A stretch of DNA of 64,000 bases from Cryptomeria japonica (lineage: Eukaryota > Streptophyta > Pinopsida > Cupressales > Cupressaceae), in NCBI RefSeq assembly GCF_030272615.1, contig NC_081407.1:144836897-144900896 (forward strand), in the 5' to 3' direction. The notes under the pieces are model-generated. The model was not told the origin of the DNA, did no database searches, and worked only from the letters and a program-made list of their open reading frames with translations. The translations under genes and the position numbers were made by a program. Position 1 is the stretch's first letter. The number at the start of each line of letters is the position of its first letter. Shown here piece after piece: positions 35,207-47,579 of this stretch.

Positions 35207-37099
35207 TACAAAAAAATAATATGAATATAGAGGATTTAATGTTAACGCTAAGCAAGACATACATGCGCTTAATTGTTAATGTAAAGCATGTGTTAGTAGA
35301 GTATGTAATCAAGCTATGTTATCTATAGAGTATTTATCTATTTTTTGACTATGCTATGAAATAAGGGTGCATGCAGTAATGAAAAGGATGGAATGGAAAA
35401 GAGAGATATATTGTGAAAAAAGAACATTAAAGTTTCTTGTTTTGAAAAGGTTTGATAATTTATCTTACCAAACTGTCAATTGTGGACTCCTAAATGGGCT
35501 CAGAGGTGTTTGCTGGAGATGTCATTGTGGATATAAACCTTTTTTGTTTGAGACAAATCTCACAACTTAGCGTACATGCCAGTTCATGTTATGAGAGAAA
35601 GTTAATTTATTTAATCCTAAAAGTTCTATTTATTGGAAGAATTGAATATTGTACAGCTCGTATGATAAACAGAACAACACACAAGGATATGGTAATTACT
35701 TGTTTGTTAGTTTCAAAATCCTTTCAGATTCAATCTGACGATAAATTTTGTGTCGCCTTGACTGGTATATTGCCTTGCAGAATAAAGTTGATTGGGTTCC
35801 TATTATGACATTTAAAATATTCTGTTAGAATAGATTGAATGCCATAATGGGTCGAGTAATTCATTGTGGTTGATAAGTACGTAGCAAAATCCTACTAAAT
35901 AGAAAAATTGTCTCCAACACAAATTGAGGATTGTAGTTTTTATTTTTGTGTTGTTTTATTTAGTAGTTCTTCAGTTTGGGTAAGTTCAGCTAAGCGGTCA
36001 ACTAAGCCCATTGAAAATGGGGAAATTGTACCTACATTAAGGTGGAAAGTTTTTTTGTGATTTCGACAGTTAATAGTAAATTACAAGCATGATGAATTGT
36101 ATTTCTTATTTCAAAATACAATCACAACATGAGTTTAACTGATCAAAGGCATATATGCATAAGAACAACAAAATATAAATTCTTAGTTTACGATTTACAG
36201 ATTTAAGAATCAAGTACAAAAAAATGAGTTCAACTCACCATAGACTAATGAAGATATGAGTTAAAGATTTTGTTTCAAACAGTAATCAACCAATCATAGT
36301 GTAATTGAAACATGTGTTCAAATGGTCAATTGGTCATATGCTGACAAGCTTAAAAAATATAAAGTATCACTCTATGATTTAAATATGTGACAACGAGTTA
36401 CCAAAATATTAGTTCATCTCATCTAAGATCAATCAAAATATGAGATGAATTTGTTTGTTTTGAAGGCTAATCAAAATATGACTATAACTTTTCAAAGATT
36501 GAGTAATTACAGAGAGAGAGGATCTACTGAGGCAACCCATCCAAGCTAGTTATCATTCCATTTAAATATTTTGTCTCCCAATGTGAAAATAACCAGTGGA
36601 TCAGTTAATTGTTCAGTAGTTGGTATTGGAAGAGGCGATAATTCCATACTATGTATGGTTGTTACGCCACTACAAGATGTAGAGAGGTTTTCTATTTATT
36701 GGTTGCCTATTTTATATTCATAGTGATGGATTATCTTTCTGAGATTTCTCTTTAGCTTGTTGCTCTCTTGCAACATCCTTCCAATGACACTGTTAATGTC
36801 CTCTATTTCTTTCAATCTTCTATCCATCGTAGAAATTTGATTGTGTTTGTGTGGTTGTTTTCTGTTGGAATGACATAATGAAAATGCATTACTAAAAAAA
36901 GTGAATACAAAAGAATAAGAGAGCTTATCTCAAAGTAGATCATAATTTTTTTTGTAAATCCTAACGAATTTTTTGTTGACTCATTATAAAAAATATTGAC
37001 TGCAAATATCGAAGAATGGAAAAGATCGTACATATCACGTATGGTATGGGGTGAAAAAAACCTGATTCAAAGCGCTGCAAATGAATAGAATTTCTAGTT
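35207..37099. other. Spacer upstream of the RPA-like gene
   Basis: AT-rich sequence. A run of TTTTTTGTAG on the minus strand just before 35206 looks like a splice acceptor, so an upstream exon may exist, but I could not recognise one. The 104-codon plus frame at 35494 and the other short frames show no family motif. Confidence 0.5.
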
Positions 37100-37520
37100 T
37101 GTTTTTAAATAATCAGTTGAAGAATCTAACTTATGTAAATGGATCAATGATGTAGTTTTTACATGACATCAATCAGATGCATTTCAACAAAAAGATGTAT
37201 AACATGTTGGTCTTACCAGCATGGGGGATGGAGGGTGGATAAAACCAATTTCCTGGGTCCAACAAATACTTTTGGTTGGGAACAATACAACCTACAAAAC
37301 AAATTATTGTCCAAAAAATAGTTCATGACATTTTCTTTCAATACATCATGCTGCATACAGTAGCATGGGGGATGGTGGGTGGAAGACTTTAAATTTTGGG
37401 AACAACCATTGGTTGGGTTATGTACAGTACCTAAACTATTTGACATATATAGGAAAACATTATCAGACTGCAAACTAATGTGAAAAATATAGCATTACTA
37501 ATGTTCAAAAGTTTTATGGC
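37100..37520 (-). repeat. Dispersed repeat A, right copy (inverted)
   Basis: Reverse complement of 21430-21870 with high similarity, including the phrase spanning CCAATGGTTGTTCCCAAAAT and the CCCCCATGCTGGTAAGACC junction. The copies lie about 15.2 kb apart, inside the same composite insertion. Confidence 0.85.
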
Positions 37521-37984
37521 TTAACTACTGATGCTTTCTTATAGTAGTACTTAATGGCAACTCTCTGTTTCTTTACATGTTCATTTGACAGATGAATCTT
37601 TCAAATCCTTGATTTCACTTTAAACAACTATCCATTTATTGTTTGTAAGTTTTACATTTTATGGTTTCTCGTTTCATAACATCCAACACTGTAATGTCAT
37701 TTATGCTAACCTATGTATACTGCAGTAGAGCATAGCCATGAATGACATTACACTGTTGTTGCTAAGTCGAATAGAACTGTAAAATGTAAAAAAACTTCCA
37801 CTCTGCAACAAAACTGTTCACTTTTTTGTTACTCTCTCTTGGTTATTGCTCTTTCGTAATCTTGTTAATGATTAGTGACTTTGTGGATATATAAATTTCA
37901 GAATGGATTTACATATATGTATGCATGTATATATATACATGTATTTATATCTATAAGTACTACGAACTGTTTTAATAAAATCTA

Positions 37985-38029
<45 letters not shown>

Positions 38030-38175
38030 TTGTTTGTGGTCGTGAATGCTTTCACTCTGCAAGATAAGTGTTTACTTTTACTTATTTTAGGATCTGTGCA
38101 TATATATATATATATAAGCAACACTAACTATTTTAGGAAAATCTAATATATATATATATATATATATATATGGTC
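37985..38175. repeat. (TA)n/(AC)n microsatellites with a duplicated flank
   Basis: Two (TA)n runs (about 37987-38005 and 38149-38171), one with an adjoining (AC)n run. Both are followed by GGTCGTGAATGCTTTCACTC, so a ~130-150 bp segment is duplicated. Confidence 0.8.
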
Positions 38176-38264
38176 GTGAATGCTTTCACTCTACAAGGTA
38201 TGTGCTCACTTTTACAGTTTAAAGGGTTTGTGAAGTTTTTTGTTACAGACTTTAAGGGTTAACC

Positions 38265-38515
38265 ACTGGCCATAAACAACATCGACATTCATGCACACGG
38301 TCAGACAGGAAAACATTAAAGATAGCATCGCTTCGGGAAATGCACGCACAAAGCGAGGTGACCCCAACCAAACATGTAACCACGCCAAAAGCCAATCGTC
38401 ACGTCACCATGCCGAGAGGAACAGTGGCAGGGAAACATTCTGGCAACCGCTAGAATGTCTTGCAATTTGGTCGCAAACTTCTGCAAAAGTGGAGTTAGGT
38501 TTAGCGGTTGCTTTC
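38265..38515 (+). repeat. Internal copy of the right-end sequence (repeat C)
   Basis: A GC-richer segment of about 250 bp, directly repeated at 43325-43565 at the right edge of the insertion. Shared phrases include CCATAAACAACATCGACATT, GGAAAACATTAAAGA, CGTCACGTCACCA and GGGAAACATTC. A part of it also occurs inverted at about 38990-39085. Confidence 0.85.
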
Positions 38516-38984
38516 TAACTCTGGTTGCTTTCTAACATGTAAAAATGCTTTCACTTCGCAAGTTGACTGTTCAGTTTTTTACATCTTTTACAATGACTAT
38601 AACAAAAATACAATAATGTTAAATATATATAAAAAAGAAAACATTCAAAACATGAAGCGAACGGTACAATTCCTGGACAGATTAGAATCACTAAATCAGA
38701 GCACTAAACCCAAGACAACAAACAAAGACAAATGCATGTTATGGTTAGTCGGCAGCCATAAACACTTTGACAATCCGATTACTTTGAGAATATGTCATTG
38801 ATTAGCATATTACTATAATCCAATTACTGTGAAGGTATCTGCCTTATATAATAAGCTGGTCACAAAGTGACAATTATACACATCAATGCCATTATTCTAA
38901 TGTTGTTAATCTGCATGTTTTTTGAGTGGGTATTTATCTTGCAGAGTAAAACCCTTCATGTCCACAAAGACAATTGCCATAGTT

Positions 38985-39930
38985 ACCTCGCTCCGTGCAC
39001 ACGTTTCCTGAAGCGATGCTGTGTGTTAATGTTTTCCTGTCTGACCGTGCACACAAATGTCGACGTTGTTTATGGCCGCTGGGTAATCGTAAAATGTATT
39101 TGGTTTTGTTGTTGTGTGAAGTGTTTTGGTCTACAAGTTTTTTGGTAACGTTGGATTTAGTCATCGACTCAGGTTTTTGGCTCGCTGTGACTATTTTCTT
39201 GGTGTCGCTTCTCAACTTCTGGCTATGAATGGTTTTAGTTTGCAAAGGTAAGTGTTTATTTTACAGTTTGTTTAATTTGTAAATTTTTTTTTTATACTGT
39301 GCTTATGTTTTTTCGTCGTGTCCTTGCAGGGTTATTATTTTGTTTGTCTTGTTTTTCTGTTTGTGGCCGTTATTACTTTTAGTTTGCAAGGCAAGTGTTC
39401 CTCTTTCATCATCTAGTTAATAATCTTTACAGTTGGTAAGTGTTGTATGTTTAATGTTCTCTGGTTTAATATCCCTTGTTTTTGGGGTTATTATGTTTCT
39501 GAATGGTTATAGTCTGCAAGGCTAGTGTTTATTTTTAGTGTTTGTTTGGTTTGTAAAGTTTTTTCTTATACTGTGCTTATGTTTTGTCGTGGTCTCCTTG
39601 TAGGGATATTAGTTTCTTTGTGTTGTTTTCACTGTTTGTGGGTGACTGTTTCTGGCCGTCACTACTTTCACTCTGTAAGGCAAGTGTTCATGTTTCCTCA
39701 TCCAGTTAATAAACTTTACAGTTGCTAAGTGTTATATGTTTAATGTTCTCTGGTTTAATATCCTCTATTTTTGACGTTATTCTGTTTGTGAATGGTTTTA
39801 CTCTGCAAGGTAAGTGTTTATTTTTGCAGTTTATTTGGTTTGTAAAGATTTTTCTAATACCGTGCTTATGTATTTTTTTTGTGTCCTTGCAGGGTTATTA
39901 CTTTGTTTCTGTTGTTGACAGTTGATTTGT
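38985..39930 (+). repeat. Inverted-repeat arm 1 with tandem B units (about 280 bp period)
   Basis: From 38985 this matches the reverse complement of roughly 42100-43430. It starts in the C sequence (GTGCACACAAATGTCGACG) and continues into B units. Landmarks GAATGGTTTTAGTTTGCAAA, GAATGGTTATAGTCTGCAAG and GAATGGTTTTACTCTGCAAG lie near 39225, 39503 and 39788, giving a 280-285 bp period. No reading frame is conserved between units. Confidence 0.8.
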
Positions 39931-40211
39931 CACTTGACTCGAATTCTAGGTGGACTCTTCTTTCAAGGAATAACTAATTTGTTAGGTCAATTCTACTACA
40001 TACCTAAATAGGCAAGTTAATTTGTAGGGTTATTGATGTGATTGTTGGTTACTAGTTGTATGCCATTGGTGTTAATTTGGAGGGTTACTCATGTTTCTAT
40101 GCCATTATTGTTAATTGGCAACGTTATTGATGTGATTATTGTTGTCTAGACATGAAGACTTTTACTCTGTAAGATAATTAGCCTTTTATCTATACATGCT
40201 AGAGACTTCAG

Positions 40212-40260
40212 AATGGATTAATTAAAACAAAGGTTTGCTTGGACTGGCTAACATATATAT

Positions 40261-40300
<40 letters not shown>

Positions 40301-40418
40301 ATGTATATATGTGTATCTATATATGTACATGTACTATATATGTACACACACACACACACACATATACATGTATATATGTGTATCTATATATGTACATGTA
40401 CATCTGTATGTACACACA

Positions 40419-40453
<35 letters not shown>

Positions 40454-40499
40454 ATATATATGTTAGCCAGTCCAAGCAAACCTTTGTTTTAATTAATCC

Positions 40500-40502
<3 letters not shown>
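40212..40502. repeat. Long palindrome with identical 54 bp arms
   Basis: The arm at 40212-40265 is exactly repeated in reverse complement at 40449-40502. It includes AAAACAAAGGTTTGCTTGGA and continues into (AC)n on the left and (GT)n on the right, so pairing extends further. The centre is TATA/TGTACATG-rich. A single strand could fold into a hairpin of 75 or more base pairs. A further half-arm copy lies at 40685-40727 and more diverged ones at about 41045 and 41503. Confidence 0.9.
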
Positions 40503-40585
<83 letters not shown>

Positions 40586-40651
40586 CACTACAAAGTCTTT
40601 CAAGGAAAACTATTATATATACATGTACATCTATGAGCTTTTTAAAGATCA

Positions 40652-40682
<31 letters not shown>

Positions 40683-41103
40683 GTTAGGCAGTCCAAGCAA
40701 ACCTTTGTTTTAATTAATCCATTATGTACATGTATATACATGTAAATATATATATGTACATGTATATACATGTACATATATATATTTGTATATATATGTA
40801 CATGTATATATATGTATATATGTATCTATATACATGTATATATATATATGTACATGTGTATATATATATATATATACATGTATATACATGTATTAGCACT
40901 ACAAAGTCTTTCAAGGAAAACTATTATATATACATGTACATCTACGAACTTTTTAAAGAAAATATTTTCACAGCAAAATAACAGTAATATGCTAATCAAT
41001 GACATATTCTGAATAGCATAATACATATACAAATCTAATTTTCGGGATGGATTTATTAAAACAAAGATTTGCTTGAACTATATATATATACACATACGTG
41101 TGT

Positions 41104-41141
<38 letters not shown>

Positions 41142-41310
41142 ATATATATCAGCACTACGAACCCTTTTAAGAAAAACTATTATATATACATGTACATCTA
41201 CAAACTTTTTAAAGAAACTGACAAATATAATTTTTTGTAGGAATATAAAATACATGTTCACAGCTAACACATATTTATGTACATGTATATATATATGTAC
41301 ACACACACAC

Positions 41311-41354
<44 letters not shown>

Positions 41355-41570
41355 CATTACGAAGTCTTTCAAGGAAAGCTATTATATATACATGTACATC
41401 TACGAGCTTTTTAAAGAAAATATTTTCACAACAAAATAACAGTAATATGCTAATCAATGACATATTCTGAACAACCTAATACGTATACAAATCTAATTTT
41501 CAGAATGGATTTATTAAAACAAAGATTTGCTTGAACCATATATATATATATATACAAACTTTTTAAACAA
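40503..41570. repeat. Tandem block of palindrome half-arms, microsatellites and a 100 bp phrase
   Basis: The phrase starting TAGCACTACAAAGTCTTTCA, continuing with TATTATATATACATGTACAT and TTTTTAAAGAAA, recurs near 40583, 40893, 41148 and 41352. Each copy is separated by (TA)n, TACATG or (CA)n microsatellites and by copies of the half-arm sequence. Copies 2 and 4 share a further ~120 bp (from ATTTTCACAGCAAAATAACA). All open frames here are microsatellite artefacts. Confidence 0.85.
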
Positions 41571-41799
41571 ATTGACAGATATAATTTTTTGTACGAATAT
41601 AAAATACATGTTCACAGCTAACATGTATTTATGTAGGAATATAAAATTTGGTTAGCTGTCAAGCTTTGGAAAGGATCTTACCTTCCACAGACTAAGATTT
41701 AATAAATAAGCACCTCGTTGAAGAAAACAAAACCCTAAAACGTAACACCACTAAGAACCTGCCACCAACAGTGATCAAAACATTAAACATGAAAAACCT

Positions 41800-42914
41800 A
41801 TAAATGAAGCATACCTATAAAGGAAGAAGTTAAGAGGTTTGTACTTGCCTTGCAAAGCAAAAGTATTCACAACCACAAAGAATAAAACAACAACAATAAC
41901 CCTGCAAATTAACAGGATTAGAAAAGAGCAATAACTGAGAAAGACCCACAAATTAAAAACAGAGACTGACAAATTAGAAGCCAAATAAAGAACACTTGCC
42001 TTGCAGAGTGAAAGCATTCACGCCAAGAAAAAAATCTAAGCAGAGTATAACAAACACCTTTGGAAACCCCAAAAAGTCTACAATAACTGAGAGAGACCGA
42101 CAAATTAGAAGCCAAACAAAGAACATTTGTAGAGTGAAAGTATTGACGTCCAAAATCTTTACAAACCAAACAAACTGTAAAAATAAACACTTACCTTGCA
42201 GACTAAAAGCATTTACAAACAAAACAATGCAAAAAACAAAGGATATTCAACCAGAGAACATTAAACATACAACACTTACCAACTGTAAAGATTATTAACT
42301 GGATCACGAAAGAGCAATAACCGAGACAGAAATAGCAAAGACCTTCACAAACCCTAATACCTGTAAAAGTGAAGACTTCCCTTACAGAGTGAAAGTATTG
42401 ACGTCCACAAATAGTGAAACAACACAAACAAACTAAGAACCCTGCAAGGACACGAAACAAATACATAAGCATAGTATAAAAAAGATCTTTACAAACCAAA
42501 TAAACTATAAAAATAAACAGTTACCTTGCAGAGTAAAACCATTCACAAACAGAACAACGCCAAAAACCGAGGATATTAAACCATAGAACATTAAACATAC
42601 AACACTTACCAACTGTAAAGATGTTTAACTTGATGACGAAAGAGCAATAACCGAGAGAGAGAGAGCAACCATGTTTACAAACCCTAATACCTGCAAAAGT
42701 GAATACTTTCCTTGCAGAGTGAAAGTAGTGACGTCCACAAACAATTAAACAACACAAACAAAGTACTAACCCTGCAAGGACACGACAAAAATACATTAGC
42801 ACGGTATAAAAAAATCTTTACAAACCAAATAAACTATAAAGATAAACACAGAACATTAAACATACAACACTTACCAACTGTAAAGATGTTTAACTTGATG
42901 ACGAAAGAGCAATA

Positions 42915-42977
<63 letters not shown>

Positions 42978-43320
42978 AAACACCTTCACAAACCCTACTA
43001 CGTGTAAAAGTGAACACCTGCCTTGCAGAGTGAAAGAAGTGACGACCAGAAACAGTGAAACAACACAAAGAAAGTAAGAACCCTGCAAGCACACCACAAA
43101 AAAACATAAGCACAGTATTAAAAAAAATATTACAAATTAAACAAATTCTAAAATAAACACTTACCTTGCAAACTAAAACCATTCATGGCCACAAACTCAG
43201 AAACGACACCAACAAAACAGTCAGAGTGAGCAAAAAACCTAAGTCGATGGCTAAATTCAACGTTACCAGAAAATTTGCAGAGCAAAACACTTAGCACAAC
43301 AACAAAACCAAATACATTTT
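41800..43320 (-). repeat. Inverted-repeat arm 2: tandem B units (about 320-330 bp period)
   Basis: The landmark TTACCTTGCAGAGTAAAACC or a close variant occurs near 42192, 42521 and 43162, with a shortened unit at about 42842. Each unit also carries AACATTAAACATACAACACT, TTGATGACGAAAGAGCAATA and CCTTGCAGAGTGAAAG. One unit has expanded an internal AGAGAG into a (GA)n run at about 42915-42975. The left copy at 22436-22990 has the same orientation. Confidence 0.85.
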
Positions 43321-43324
43321 AGGG

Positions 43325-43568
43325 TTCAGTAGTGCCCATAAACAACATCGACATTCGTGCGCACGGTCGGAGAGGAAAACATTAAAGACAACGTCATTTC
43401 GGGAAATGTGCGCACAAAGTGAGCCCACCCCGAGCGAACACCTCACGATGCAAAAAGCCAACCGTCACGTCACCACGCCGGGAAGAACGCCGACAGGGAA
43501 ACATTCCGACGGTTGCCGAAATGTCTTGCACTTTCGCGGTGAACTTCTCCCACTAAAAGCCTATCGGC
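43325..43568 (+). repeat. Right terminal sequence of the composite insertion (repeat C)
   Basis: Direct copy of 38265-38515. It differs after AACTTCT, where this copy runs into CCCACTAAAAGCCTATCGGC and then the LINE. The end carries a small hairpin, AAGCC-TATC-GGCTT. It is GC-richer than its neighbours and has no coding frame. Confidence 0.7.
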
Positions 43569-43574
43569 TTAAAA

Positions 43575-44350
43575 ATATATTCCATTTGCTCATCCATATT
43601 TTTTTTTGTTGCATCTAAGTTTTCTTTCTTTTGCACGATACATCCCTAAAAATAGTATTAGGCCATCTACCTTCTTTCATTTGCTCAATTCTTTTTAGAT
43701 AGCATAAGAGACACATCATGGCACTAACTTCAATAGAGGCAACCCCAGTTTCAACTAACATGATATCATAAGGAACTGTGCTTTTAATTTTGAGCTTGTT
43801 TGTGATCAAACGTTTCTGAATTTGCTCAATTTGCTTCCATTGCGAAACAAAAGTGTTGTTGACCCACAATCAACAACCATAGTGTACAATCAAAAGCATT
43901 AAAAGCCCAAAAAGAGTTTGGATACTTTTCCAATCCCACAACTCAGCATCTCTACATCTATTTTGAAGGGCATAGAATGCTTTCCACCCTCCCAAAGTTC
44001 TCTTCTTCCTACAACAATCCCAACTCAAATTCTTGCTAAAGTCAATCCTAAGGTATTTGTAATTAGAAATTTCTTCAAGGGCATTTCCTTCAAAGTAGAA
44101 CTTATGCTGGTTTTGTTTTCTCCTATTAGAAAATACCATGACTTTGGTTTTGCTGATATTGACTTGCATCCCATCACTTTGCAAAATTATTCAAGGACAT
44201 ATAAGTGCTCTTGCAGACCAAAAGCCGACTTAGCAATCAGAATGAAATCATCTGCATAAAGAAGAAGGTTAATCACAAACTCACCCAGGGAGATGCCATC
44301 ACCATCACTCAAGTTTACCCACTCTTGAAGCTTGTCAATATATAGGCCAT
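43575..44350 (-). pseudogene. Second LINE, reverse transcriptase piece
   Basis: The minus frame starts in a non-LTR reverse transcriptase just before the active site: YIDKLQEWVNLSDGDGISLG, then FVINLLLYADDFILIAKSAF with the YADD box intact. After a stop and a frame change it reads MQVNISKTKVMVFSNRRKQ, SNYKYLRIDFSKNLSWD and KAFYALQNRCRD. After another stop it reads NNTFVSQWKQIEQIQKRLI and then ends KKIWMSKWNIFL at about 43575. The adjoining domain lies at 21245-20760 on the same strand. Upstream of 44350 the similarity stops, so the 5' half is lost. Confidence 0.85.
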
Positions 44351-46395
44351 ATATAGTGATTTTTGTTATTTCTATCCTATGTTCACGTTGTTTTCATTTC
44401 CATGCAGATTTATCTAAGACGTCCATTATAGCCTATCATTGTTTACACTAAGTTATCCACTCCAGCCAGCTGGATTTCAGCACATGGGCAAGCAAGAGTG
44501 CTTGGATGGAAACTTCAGTAACAAACTGCTCACATTTTGTTAGGAGATCCTGGGAGATTGACCGGTTGAAAACCGAAAATCACCCATTTAAGAGAATGGT
44601 TATAGATGAGAAAAACGGACGGCTGTAAAAATGATGGATGTAGAGCAGTACCTGGAAAATCGGTGATTTGTAAATGATTTGGTGGCATCTAAAAATGATT
44701 TAAAAGAGATTTAGTAGTGGTTTGACGGCGCAGGTATAACGAGAAGATGTGGATAGGCAAGTCCACTTAAAACAAAGCCTATCGACTAAATATGTTTTGT
44801 TGTTGTTTACAATTATTATGCATTTTTTTTCGAAGTGACTTTCTTCCTTTGCATAGATTCCCCATCTGGAAACTAATTTTTTCTGTTCTGTATTTGGAAT
44901 CCACAAAGTGTTGTCTTCATTGTTTTGCAAAATAAAGAGAAGGAATTTTGGATTTTAGTGGTGCGACTGGTTTACTGTTTTATTTTTGTCCTGGTTTTTT
45001 AATTCTGTCTTTTTTTCCATGTGCTCTTTTTTCCTTTGTTTTAGTTGCTAAATTTAGCAAACAGAGACCCGCATGTAAAACCTGGGTCCCACTGAAGTCC
45101 CTTGGACTTGTTTACATCATTTTGAATTATAGTTCTTTATTGAGTTCTAGGAATTTAGAGCTAAGATTCGAAAGAACTTCAAGAAATTTAAACTCATGAT
45201 TGCTACATTTCGGCGACGAGGGATGTGTTCTTAGGTCACAATCATAGAAGGTTCCGAATTTATTACCCCATAACCTATTGGCTTTTGAATTGAGATGTAA
45301 AACAAGAGAACTGTCCACATTGGCATGTTGGGTATTTACTACCTACATTCCTTTGCGATCTTTGATTGTGGGCCAACAGTGGGGCTAGTGTGTTGTCGAC
45401 ACCATCAGTCGATCTATTTTATGGTACGATCTTCATGTGGGCATTGCTGGTTTTACTGTTCACCAATTTTGGGAAATTGAATAATTTTGAATTTCATGTA
45501 CGCATTTTTGGTGTTTTTCACAGATAATGAGACATTGAATGATTTTGAGTTGGACGTGGGTGGCTGTGGTTTCCTTTGCGGGTTTTCTTGGTAAATGATC
45601 TTGGAACTTTACGCCGCGCTCTGTACTCCGTTCTCCAAATTGGATGGCCAGAATTCGTTTTGTAGTGCTTCTTATTTGGGCTCCCATTTGCCATTGCTCA
45701 TTGGATTTGTTGCGTTGGCCTAATTGGGTCTGGTTGAATTGGGGAGAAGCTGGTTGCTTGGAAGTGCTTGATCAATTTGTAGGCGCCTCTTTTTCGGTTA
45801 AGGAAAAGAGCAATTGCCATCAGATTTTAGATCAGTGTTGGTTTTCTATGATTAACTTTTAGATTCAGTCGCCTTGCTTCTGCTGCTAATGCGCATTCCT
45901 CTATGATGATATATGTATTCATCTGACTTGATTCAATTCTACCTGTTGATTCAAGCTACATTGCTTCTGCTACCCGTGTTCATTCTTTTACAATGGTATG
46001 GGGTAGTCAGTTGTGTTAATTTTATTCTACCGCTTCATTCATTTTTCTTCGAAGGTGCTTTATTAGCTGCGTAATGATTGATTTATTTGATGTACAGTCG
46101 AGATAATTAGATGCCTCTGCATTCATCTGTAGCCAAATTCTTGATTTCTTCTATGTAAGGAGATGCAGGTCTGTAGTGCAATACAGTGGATTGTTTGAAT
46201 GGAAGAAATTAGAACAATCATTTCAGAGTTCTTCCATTCAGCTTTGCTTGATGCGTTTCTCTTCAGAAATCTCTTTCTTATTGAAAATGTGATTGTATGG
46301 AGCATTCCTCACGGTTATTGAACCTTATGTTTGTTGCCGGTATCTTGTCTTTTGGCGAATCTTTGCCTAGCTGATATTTGAAGCTTATTATTATC
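44351..46395. other. Unassigned region, possible gene flank
   Basis: More balanced base composition than the spacers to the left. It has several short frames (for example 75 codons at 45460 minus and 72 codons at 45644 plus), none with a family signature. I see nothing certain. Confidence 0.35.
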
Positions 46396-46403
46396 GCATG
46401 CAG

Positions 46404-46569
46404 AAAACAGACAGTACAGCACTTTGTCAGAAAGCATTGGCTCTTATTGCACCGCTTATAGCAGCTTTGGACCATGCGTTCGTTCTTCTTGTGGGCTGCC
46501 TTGGATCCAAATCAGTTAAGCAACCACCGCTGTACGAAGACCCAGTTGATCTTGCATCTCAGACAGTCT
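46404..46569 (+). other. Candidate exon of an unrecognised gene
   Basis: A plausible splice acceptor (TTATCGCATGCAG) precedes and a donor (GTGAGTATAA) follows an open stretch reading KTDSTALCQKALALIAPLIA, then ALDHAFVLLVGCLGS and QPPLYEDPVDLASQ. It has a hydrophobic centre. A second exon-like piece, between TTTTACAG and GTAAGT at about 49666-49703, reads FAVEDVGPNFIG, but the phases do not join cleanly. I do not recognise the protein. It may be a chance frame or an old gene fragment. Confidence 0.25.
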
Positions 46570-47154
46570 GTGAGTATAAACCTAGATTATTTTGGATTTT
46601 GCCGATTCAACTGTTATTGAACATAAAATGTACTTCAACTGTTATTACAGCACAAGGAAAATGAAGATGATCTGTGAGAATTTTTTATTGGTATGTAAGT
46701 CTGAACAAATGGATGGAAATCATGGAACTAGTTGGAAATATGCAAAGTTTGACTTTTTTTGAGTTCTAGTTTCCAGAACTTGAAATTTTTTGCCTTCTTA
46801 TCCCTGTCCTTTCCAAGTCAAAAGCTACTGATAAGGTTTTCTACTCTGCCCTGATATCAACTTCTTTATTTAAATTTAGTACGCTAATGAACTCACAATC
46901 TCAAGATGATTGTGAAGTTGACGCCTTATTCTAAATCAGAACAGTAATTTCATATGACACACGCAAGTTAAAAAAATGCAGCAGATATTGAATGACATTA
47001 ATATATTTTATTTTGACACTAAGGTACTCTTATGTTTATCTTTTCCATACTGTCGCAAATACAAAGGCATAACTATCCTTTCATCCCATTTCTTGGACAG
47101 AGAGAATCACTTTTAGAGTAAGAAACGCACGCCCATCTATTGTGATTACAATGG

Positions 47155-47579
47155 AAGCTGGAGCTGTTGAGATTTTTTAGGAATATTTTAAAGCTGGCGA
47201 CCCCATGAATTTTGTATTGCAGTTCAGCTTAAAAGTTTAAGCTTTTAAATTTAAGGATGTTGGCCGTCCCATGAACTTTGTTGTGCAGATCAGGTTAAGT
47301 TTAAACTCCTAAATTTGAGCAATCTGGTGGTAAATAAATTTAGTTTCCCCTTTAAAATTTAGATGATTGACAAGTGGCATAAAATATTCCTAAGCTAGTG
47401 GGGCAATTTCTAGCCCCACCCCATTTTCACCTGCTTAAATTTACAAGCCTAAAAAGTAGGGGCTCCTATTTTTTAGGAAAAGGTTCCAAATAATCCCATA
47501 GCAAAAGAAAAAATTCTTCATGGGACCACCTCTTCCTTAAAAATAGAGCTTAAACCCCCTCCATGGAACCCTTGTCTGG
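47155..47579 (+). mobile_element. MITE-like repeat, copy 2
   Basis: Direct copy of 16874-17312. The first ~40 bp including the left inverted end are not recognisable. The right end CCTCCATGGAACCCTTGTCTGG is well kept and stands before TTA. Similarity by eye is around 80%. It lies downstream of the exon candidate, a common place for MITEs. Confidence 0.6.

Noticed and set aside
35494-35808. 104-codon plus-strand frame in the spacer upstream of the RPA-like gene.
   Set aside because: No motif and no supporting neighbour; length is within chance for this composition.
40235-41463. Many frames of 60-134 codons on both strands.
   Set aside because: They run through (TA)n, (CA)n and TACATG microsatellites and give Tyr-Ile, Thr-His and Cys-Val repeats; not genes.
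42915-42975. (GA)n run as an independent regulatory element.
   Set aside because: It is an expansion of an AGAGAG already present in each B repeat unit.
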